NCBI RefSeq assembly: GCF_963576615.1
Contig: NC_088711.1
Span: 9,294,869 to 9,358,868 of the forward strand
Length of the DNA stretch: 64,000 bases
Direction: 5' to 3'
DNA from: Watersipora subatra
Taxonomy: Eukaryota > Bryozoa > Gymnolaemata > Cheilostomatida > Watersiporidae
Shown here piece after piece: positions 37,601-47,738 of the stretch; the first letter of the stretch is position 1, and every line of letters begins with the position of its first letter. The position numbers and the translations under genes are program-made. The notes under the pieces are model-generated. The model saw nothing but the letters and a program-made list of their open reading frames with translations, was not told the origin of the DNA and searched no databases.

Positions 37601-40600
37601 TTTAGATATGAATTATGGCTAACTAAAGGATGAAACCCTACCAGTCGTGATGGAGTGGGTGCCAGAGGCTGAGCTCTCTTCCTCCGCTTTAACTCGAGTC
37701 ATCAATGGCTTGTGATCAGTCCCGTAGTTGAGTTCATTCTGACGAAAGAGGCGATGATTTCGTAAATTCTGTATCCACTCATCAAACCACTTTTGGTTTT
37801 TGGTCTAGTAAAAATAGAAATACTGCATGACACTGAGACTATGGAAAGCAAACATATCATATCGATGTGACACAGTATTATATTATTTTCAGAATATGAC
37901 AGAAACAGGCTTTAGCCATACAAACCAGCACAGAAAACTGAAGGCTGAAACGATGTGTGGCTCATGTCAAATGGTTCAAATTCAAATCATGGTTCGAATC
38001 TAACTTTTAGTAGTGTCACATGACTAGTTGAGGAGACGTGGGTTCACACCCCAACAACAACGAACTTAGATCTAACATAATGCTACTCTCAGATACGAGG
38101 TCAACACGAGACACTTTCTAGAGTTTGGCATAAAGTAAAGAGATGATTAACATATCCTAGAAAATGTTCCGACGCCTTGCAGACCTGTGTGATTATTCAA
38201 CAATCTGCTCTCTCAACAACACCCTTTCCATAAAGGACACTGAATTACAGCCGCCGAGATGAGATAGAAAGATTACGACTTTCTAACAGCAATTTACTTT
38301 GATAGAACTATAAAGTGGTGCACAGATCATTTACCATACATCAGTGTCGCGTTTATCTGTAACAGCCAGACTTCCACATGGAAAGTTATTTTGTTTTGAA
38401 AACTTGCTTAGTATGTTGACACGATATTCACGTCAAAAGATATAGTCATACCTCGACATACAAGCTTAATGCGTTCTGGGACTGAGCTCGTATGTCAATT
38501 TAATCGTGTCCCAAAGCACTATTTCCTATGTAAAGTAACTAAATACAAATTAATCCGTTATCATACTACGTGTTTTCAACTGTTGTAATTTAGTGCATAC
38601 GTTAATAAAGTAACAAATACCTATTTAGTTGTTAAAATCTGCAATAAAATATAAAGTTACTATGTACACTACTGTAAGGTTCTACCTTAGAGACAAACAA
38701 GTGGCTAACGGCGGTATGAGAGACTTGACAGCAACGCGGCAGCACACTAAAATTTTGGGACGCTATATAATAAAAACTTTAAACTTGAGGTGTATGTACA
38801 ATCTCACTATATACTTTAAATAGAACTTAAATGAATTTAGCTTTCTAGATACATACTTGAAGCTAAGTTTTAATCTTTTACTAGACTTCCTTTAATTTTG
38901 TCATCTTAATCTGTTATAATCTGTTTCTGGTTTTGCGTTCTGCCTCGTGTTCACTATAACTTTTAGCTAACCGTTTAAAACATTTTCAAATTGATTCAAA
39001 GAAAGAGGCTGAGCGATTCCGTCATCGAAAGCAGCCAGCCGCATACTTGGGCATATAGTGACCATCGAGAACCGGCTCGTATGCTCCTATCTCAAGGATT
39101 ACTCGCATTTCAAAGAACAAACTTGCTCAAAAACGCTGCTAATATCTCCCTTATCTCGCGTGTCGAGGTATGACATTAAGCTAATTTGTCTAACAGACTT
39201 TATAGCCAAACAACCTACTGTAACTCCTTACTAAACACTAGGTTATTACACCTGAGGTGATAAAGATATGTAGGCTAACTTACACTAATGTAGACAAAGT
39301 GCAGTTTAAACTAGCTTAGATAATTTATTTCATTATTTCTATATTGTTTCACCTCATTTTTATTTCTACTAACCTCTTCAAATTCACATACTTTGTTCAT
39401 CACATGGTGAAAACAACTTTGGCTGTAGAGCCATGTAATGGATGGAAATTTAAGTCTTGTATTGGAGAATGTCAAAACAATCTTTTTGCAGACCTTTGTC
39501 GTAATCAGTGTGTGACACCAACAAAGACTAGTAGATGCGAGCATACTAACGATATGATATACAGGAATTCATAAACACTTTCATGCCTAGTCTTCTGCAT
39601 GTATATAGAAGGTGAACACCTGATCCTAGAGTCTCGGATGAAGGACTTAGACCATATTACCAAATTTCCATCAACTGTGAAAGCACTTAGAATAGCACAA
39701 TTCCTTCTGAACTGAACATCATTCTGAAGCTCCAAGCTTATAGAACTCAAAGATAAAAACGGAAATTAAATAGAACATATAGTTTGTTATAGTTGTTTTG
39801 TTCGAAAAAGCAATGTTTCAGAGGTAATTGAAGAACCGTCTGAAATACCAGAAATAACTATCAGACACTCTATCAGACTGTGCATAACAATAATAAACAG
39901 TCTAATAGTGTGTGTATATTTGTTATGAATAGAAAAATAAATAGTTTTAATGAGAAGCTCTTGGTACTGAGGTGAAGCTTTCTAGCTTTGTATATTTTTC
40001 AACATTCTTTACTAAGAATTTCAATCAATGTGTTGACAGAAACCAATGTTCTGTCAGCAGCCATTTTCATTTCTGAGTCGGTTAGAAATGTCCTCAATAT
40101 TTCGATGATATCTCAAAAACGAACGATCCAATTGACTTGAAACTTCCTAGCTATACTGAAAATGTATTACGCACAAAGCGACCAACTTTTCATAACCCTA
40201 CGTAACCCAAAAGTACAGAAAAACAAAGCGAAATTACGCAGGCAAATTTACTCGGGTGTAGCATCAGGTGGGAAAAGAACTCCCCGAATTATCTCGTGCA
40301 AAGGCTTCAAAGCGTGAAATTCATTAGGGAATCTTGAACTTCCCATATGGTTCGATGACTACCCTGTTTAAAAATTGCGCAAGCAATACGTTAGGCATAT
40401 CTGGTTCATAAGCCTAGTGATGCGAATAGCCATAAATAAAGTAGTGACAAACGTCAGCGGAGACCCTCATAACTACAAGACAGCACTCTGTCTAATAGTA
40501 CGGTATACATAGGTATAACATCTGTGGCTGGCTCGAGATCTCCCGACGTCATATGTTAGCAACCATCAGAATAATTTGTTTGATCAGATGTAATTTACTG

Positions 40601-43600
40601 TATGAAAAGACGTCAAAGTCAAGGCTAGTGACCGATGCTGGTCTGAGACAGATGCGTGCACCGAACCATGCTAACCTTCCAAGTGTACACCGCTTTACTG
40701 TTGGCAAGATCTCTGACCTAAACATGGCATTTGGAAAATTTTTTGGCTGCTGCTGCGATCATTAGGAACTTGAAGAAACAAGGTTTATGAACTCACTCTA
40801 ATATGACAGACAAAATCATCAGCATCAATATCTATCTTCTTCTGCCTCGGATTGAATGAGATCACGGAGAGGGCAATGTTAATTTTGCCATGATGTCTTC
40901 TCTTTAGGTGCTATAAAGAAGAGGAGTGACTCTTACAATCAACATCAACAGCTAACAGCAAGGTACTTGAAAGATGGATAGAGATAAGAATCTAGTACAG
41001 CGTACAGTGTATACCCTTACAACTCATGTTTCCACCTCTGACCTCAATCACCAGCTAAGAGATTGTATTTTCGCTTTTGAATATGAACTGACAATAGATT
41101 TTTGGTACATGACCACAGTAAATTCTGTTAATAGAAATATACTACTAGACACTTATATTGGTTATATAACTGGAGTGCATTTAAAATACATGATGTTTGA
41201 TATAAACTTAGTATAACCTCACTATATACTTATGTTTAGCGTAGACCTAGTATAACCTCACTATATACTTATGTTTAGTATAGACCTAGTATAACCTCAC
41301 TATATACTTATGTTTAGTATAGACCTAGTATAACCTCACTATATACTTATATTTAGTATAGACCTAGTATAACCTCACTATATACTTATGTTTAGTATAG
41401 ACCTAGAATAACCTCACTATATACTTATGTTTAGTATAGACCTAGTATAACCTCACTATATACTTATATTTAGTATAGACCTAGTATAACCTCACTATAC
41501 ACTTATGTTTAATATAGACCTAGTATAACCTCACTATATACTTATGTTTAGTATAGACCTAGTATAACCTCACTATATACTTATGTTTAGTATAGACCTA
41601 GTATAACCTCACTATATACTTATGTTTAGTATAGACCTAGTATAACCTCACTATATACTTATGCTTAGTATAGACCTAGTATAACCTCACTATATACTTA
41701 TGTTTAGTATAGACCTAGTACAACCTCACTATATACTTATGTTTAGTGTAGACCTAGTATACCCTCACTATATACTTATGTTTAGTATAGACCTAGTATA
41801 ACCTCACTATATACTTATGTTTAGTAAAGACCTAGTACAACCTCACTATATACTTATGCTTAGTATAGACCTAGTATAACCTCACTATATACTTATATTT
41901 AGTATAGACCTAGTATAACCTCACTATATACTTATGTTTAGTGTAGACCTAGTATAACCTCACTATATACTTATGTTTAGTATAGACCTAGTATAACCTC
42001 ACTATATACTTATATTTAGTATAGACCTAGTATAACCTCACTATATACTTATGTTTAGTATAAACCTAGTATAACCTCACTATACACTTATGTTTAATAT
42101 AGACCTAGTATAACCTCACTATATACTTATGTTTAGTATAGACCTAGTATAACCTCACTATATACTTATGTTTAGTATAGACCTAGTATAACCTCACTAT
42201 CTACTTATGTTTAGAATAGACCTAGTATAACCTCACTATATACTTATGTTTAGTATAGACCTAGTATAACCTCACTATATACTTATGTTTAGCGTAGACC
42301 TAGTATACCCTCACTATATACTTATGTTTAGTATAGACCTAGTATAACCTCACTATATACTTATGTTTAGTATAGACCTAGTATAACCTCACTATATACT
42401 TATGTTTAGTATAGACCTAGTACAACCTCACTATATACTTATATTTAGTATAGACCTAGTATAACCTCACTATATACTTATATTTAGTATAGACCTAGTA
42501 TAACCTCACTATATACTTATGTTTAGTGTAGACCTAGTATAACCTCACTATATACTTATGTTTAGTATAGACCTAGTATAACCTCACTATATACTTATAT
42601 TTAGTATAGACCTAGTATAACCTCACTATATACTTATGTTTAGTATAGACCTAGTATAACCTCACTATACACTTATGTTTAGTGTAGACCTAGTATACCC
42701 TCACTATATACTTATGTTTAGTATAGACCTAGTATAACCTCACTATATACTTATGTTTAGTATAGACCTAGTACAACCTCACTATATACTTATGTTTAGT
42801 ATAGACCTAGTATAACCTCACTATATACTTATATTTAGTATAGACCTAGTATAACCTCACTATATACTTATGTTTAGTATAGACCTAGTATAACCTCACT
42901 ATATACTTATGCTTAGTATAGACCTAGTATAACCTCACTATATACTTATGTTTAGTATAGACCTAGTATAACCTCACTATATACTTATGTTTAGTATAGA
43001 CCTAGTATAACCTCACTATATACTTATGTTTAGAATAGACCTAGTATAACCTCACTATATACTTATGTTTAGTATAGACCTAGTATAACCTCACTATATA
43101 CTTATGTTTAGCGTAGACCTAGTATACCCTCACTATATACTTATGTTTAGTATAGACCTAGTATAACCTCACTATATACTTATGTTTAGTATAGACCTAG
43201 TATAACCTCACTATATACTTATGTTTAGTATAGACCTAGTACAACCTCACTATATACTTATGCTTAGTATAGACCTAGTATAACCTCACTATATACTTAT
43301 ATTTAGTATAGACCTAGTATAACCTCACTATATACTTATGTTTAGTATAGACCTAGTATAACCTCACTATATACTTATGCTTAGTATAGACCTAGTATAA
43401 CCTCACTATATACTTATGTTTAGTATAGACCTAGTACAACCTCACTATATACTTATGTTTAGTGTAGACCTAGTATACCCTCACTATATACTTATGTTTA
43501 GTATAGACCTAGTATAACCTCACTATACACTTATGTTTAGTGTAGACCTAGTATACCCTCACTATATACTTATGTTTAGTATAGACCTAGTATAACCTCA

Positions 43601-46600
43601 CTATATACTTATGTTTAGTATAGACCTAGTATAACCTCACTATATACTTATGTTTAGTATAGACCTAGTATAACCTCACTATATACTTATGTTTAGTATA
43701 GACCTAGTATAACCTCACTATATACTTATGTTTAGAATAGACCTAGTATAACCTCACTATATACTTATGTTTAGTATAGACCTAGTATAACCTCACTATA
43801 TACTTATGTTTAGTATAGACCTAGTATAACCTCACTATATACTTATGTTTAGAATAGACCTAGTATAACCTCACTATATACTTATGTTTAGTATAGACCT
43901 AGTATAACCTCACTATATACTTATGTTTAGCGTAGACCTAGTATACCCTCACTATATACTTATGTTTAGCATAGACCTAGTATAACCTCACTATATACTT
44001 ATGTTTAGTATAGACCTAGTATAACCTCACTATATACTTATGTTTAGTATAGACCTAGTACAACCTCACTATATACTTATATTTAGTATAGACCTAGTAT
44101 AACCTCACTATATACTTATGTTTAGTATAGACCTAGTATAACCTCACTATACACTTATGTTTAGTGTAGACCTAGTATACCCTCACTATATACTTATGTT
44201 TAGTATAGACCTAGTATAACCTCACTATATACTTATGTTTAGTATAGACCTAGTACAACCTCACTATATACTTATGCTTAGTATAGACCTAGTATAACCT
44301 CACTATATACTTATATTTAGTATAGACCTAGTATAACCTCACTATATACTTATGTTTAGTGTAGACCTAGTATAACCTCACTATATACTTATGTTTAGTG
44401 TAGACCTAGTATACCCTCACTATATACTTATGTTTAGTATAGACCTAGTATAACCTCACTATATACTTATGTTTAGTATAGACCTAGTATAACCTCACTA
44501 TATACTTATGTTTAGTATAGACCTAGTATAACCTCACTATATACTTATATTTAGCGTAGACCTAGTATACCCTCACTATATACTTATGTTTAGTATAGAC
44601 CTAGTATACCCTCACTATATACTTATGTTTAGTATAGACCTAGTATAACCTCACTATATACTTATGTTTAGTATAGACCTAGTATAACCTCACTATATAC
44701 TTATGTTTAGTATAGACCTAGTATACCTTCACTATATACTTATGTTTAGTATAGACCTAGTATAACCTCACTATATACTTATGTTCAGTATAGACCTAGT
44801 ACAACCTCACTATATAGGCCTACTTATATTTAGTATAATAGAGCAAGTACAATCGCAATACATACTCATGTTGAATGTAAATCTAGCATGTTTCTACCAA
44901 AGTTCAACGTTAAATATAATTCTCTGTTGTGATTCCACATAGCCCTGATGACAAATGGAAAAAAACTAGTCTGCCGAGCAGGTCTAGCAAACATCCTCTG
45001 CTGGAGCCATGAATATATAGTTTGTGATAACGGTAGACTAACACCAAAGCCTTTGTGCACGTCCGCTTCTAGCAAAGCTGACAACCAAATGCAAATCGCC
45101 GTACAGGGCAAGGCAACTGACTTGCATAGAACTGTAGCTGAGTGTTCCTGATTAGCATATTGACAGCTTACTGGCGCTAGAATTGTCGTTAGAATAACCC
45201 TGCTACTCACAACACAGCTTCCCCCTCTGTGACCGCACTTGTCCACGCTGAAGGTCAAGTAGCTTTACAGGCCAACCATATACTTTACTTTTTTGAGTTT
45301 ATTTAAAAAGATACTTTTAATTTTTGGACGTGAAAAAATGATAAAAAAGGTGGGCTTATCGTTTCCCAATGGATAAGGCCTGTAGCAAATACATCAGCGC
45401 CCCTACAGGTGTAATACGATCAGCAAGGAGGTCCTCTGCGATGCCAAAATAAACCTTCCAATCAATTTCTCATTTATTAGGGAGCCGCCAATGTACTTGC
45501 CTTTTCCTAGCATCCCAGGCTCATAACCGATATATTACGTTTTGTTTTAACAAGGTGGCTTTTGTCTTAACAAGGTGGCGTGATAAATTTTTTAATAATA
45601 ATTCTTAACTGTGTTTTATATTCAAACATTTATTTATTTATTCATTCATTTGTGAACTGTAATGTAAAGCTATTGAATCACATGTTCCTTAACAATTCCC
45701 AGTTCTGTTTCAATTCATTTATAACAAAACCAAAATCTAGGAGCAAGCTAGATATAACAGCACTCAGGTATACAATCATTGTGTAGATTACAAAGGCTGA
45801 ACTAAAATGGCTACAAACAGATTTTGTATAACTTTGCCCTTTTCATATAAACGTATCTCCACACTTATCTATGTTGCCCTTACAATCTCATACCAAACAT
45901 ATCGCGTGCATATCTGACTTGCAAAATATTAACAAAATTGAGACGAACGCTAAACTTCGAAATACTTGTTTTTTCTGCAAGATTTCAACCGATCACGTAC
46001 GGCTGTACACAATTAGGTTACTTCTCACGTTGCGGTGAGAATGGCAGCTAAATCGATACAAATCTTTACGCCACAAACTTCAGCGATGTTCAGATGACTG
46101 CTTTACACTGATGTTAGATGCAGTTTGATTGCATTCATAACTACAGATTGATTGGCACACAAACAGCCAAAAGTTAGGACAAAACACATAGAACCACCTT
46201 CCACTTCTTACAGAGAAACAAGTCAGCACACATCAAGCAATCTACCAGTCCAGTCATACGATAATTATACAATGCCAATGCTCCCATAATACTTGATAAG
46301 CTCTTGAACAAACAGTTAGCCGAGGCTCCACGTATGCAAGGTCAAGTGGGTCACCCTACGTATCTTATGCGCGTAGACCAGTTATCAGAAATCTATCAGA
46401 TTTATTTCATTGCGTTGGTACACATCAATTTCCTTGTAATGAGAAGAAAATAGACATTCATTGTTTTGCAGTACAATATTTGGGACAGACCTAACTTGAT
46501 AGCTGCATATACGTACTTACATCATTTGGACTCTTGGAGTATGTTAACATTCCTTCCTCCAAGACAAAGTATCTCTGCATTTAGAAAAGAGAAAATGAGT

Positions 46601-47695
46601 GAAACACAAACGTGCATGTACGAAGTGCTGCTGGCTGTAATCTATCCACTATGAGCTGAAAGGGTGTGCATAATAATCAAACGTTTCCTTCTCTCCTTAC
46701 AATGCTCAAGTTGAGTATACACTGAGTACATACTACCAACTGAAGGGACCAATAATAGTGGTGACTATAATGAAACCTGCAACTCATCCTCAAAACTGTT
46801 TTGCTAACTCGAGGTAAGCAGAAATATTTTGTAACCAAGGAGTTAGGAGATTCGAAACTTGTTGACAGAATGCTCTGGTAGTTACGAAATGAGAATTGTA
46901 TTCTTTTTTGTTTTAACTATCATTAGAGAAAAGCCATACTTTTAATTATGTCATATTTTACTGTAGTTTATATAAAATAAGTAAAATAACAATCATAACC
47001 AAAATTCTCAATTATTTGGTTCACGTATTCAATGAGCCGGTCACAATTTTCCTATAGATAAAATGGTATACTGCTAGGATAAAAGCACCAAGGCTATGGT
47101 GGTGAATGTGCCTTAAGCAAACCTAACCAGCTAGCGTAGGATTTAGTGATAACACTTTGAGACCTTAATCAGTTTATATAACGTAAAACCTGCTAATTGA
47201 ACTTCAATCCAATCTCAACTGTGGTATAGAATGAAAATGCAACTTTCTTGTGAACAACAGTGGGCTTTTACATTAAAATGAATCCTGCGATCATCAGTTT
47301 TTGTAGATAATTCAAGTATAAAGTATCTGTGTATCTGTCACATAATCAGCTTTAAAAATCTTTTTTCTCAGAAAGAAAACTACATATAGGGGATCTTTAT
47401 TATATGCACTAGTACCCTGGTAGTCTAGTTGCCGTGAGAGATTGTCATGAGTGCAGATAAAGCGCAGAGAAAAAGTATGTGTACAATTATTCAGAAACCT
47501 TGAGTCGGTCGATTTATGCAGATGCTCATGTGTCAATGTCATGAGTATCGCTGAAAGCAATCTGTTATCTGAACTTGTAATCCTGGCTACTGACGGACTG
47601 ATAGACAACTCATTATAGGATATGAAATATCCTATAATGAGTTTTCTAAGTTTTATCTGTGTATACTTTGAGTATATACAGATATATATATACAC

Positions 47696-47738
<43 letters not shown>

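Noticed and set aside
44866-45258. 130-codon minus-strand frame in ORP intron 2
   Set aside because: No family resemblance, an opposing plus frame over the same DNA, and it is not needed for the ORP phase.
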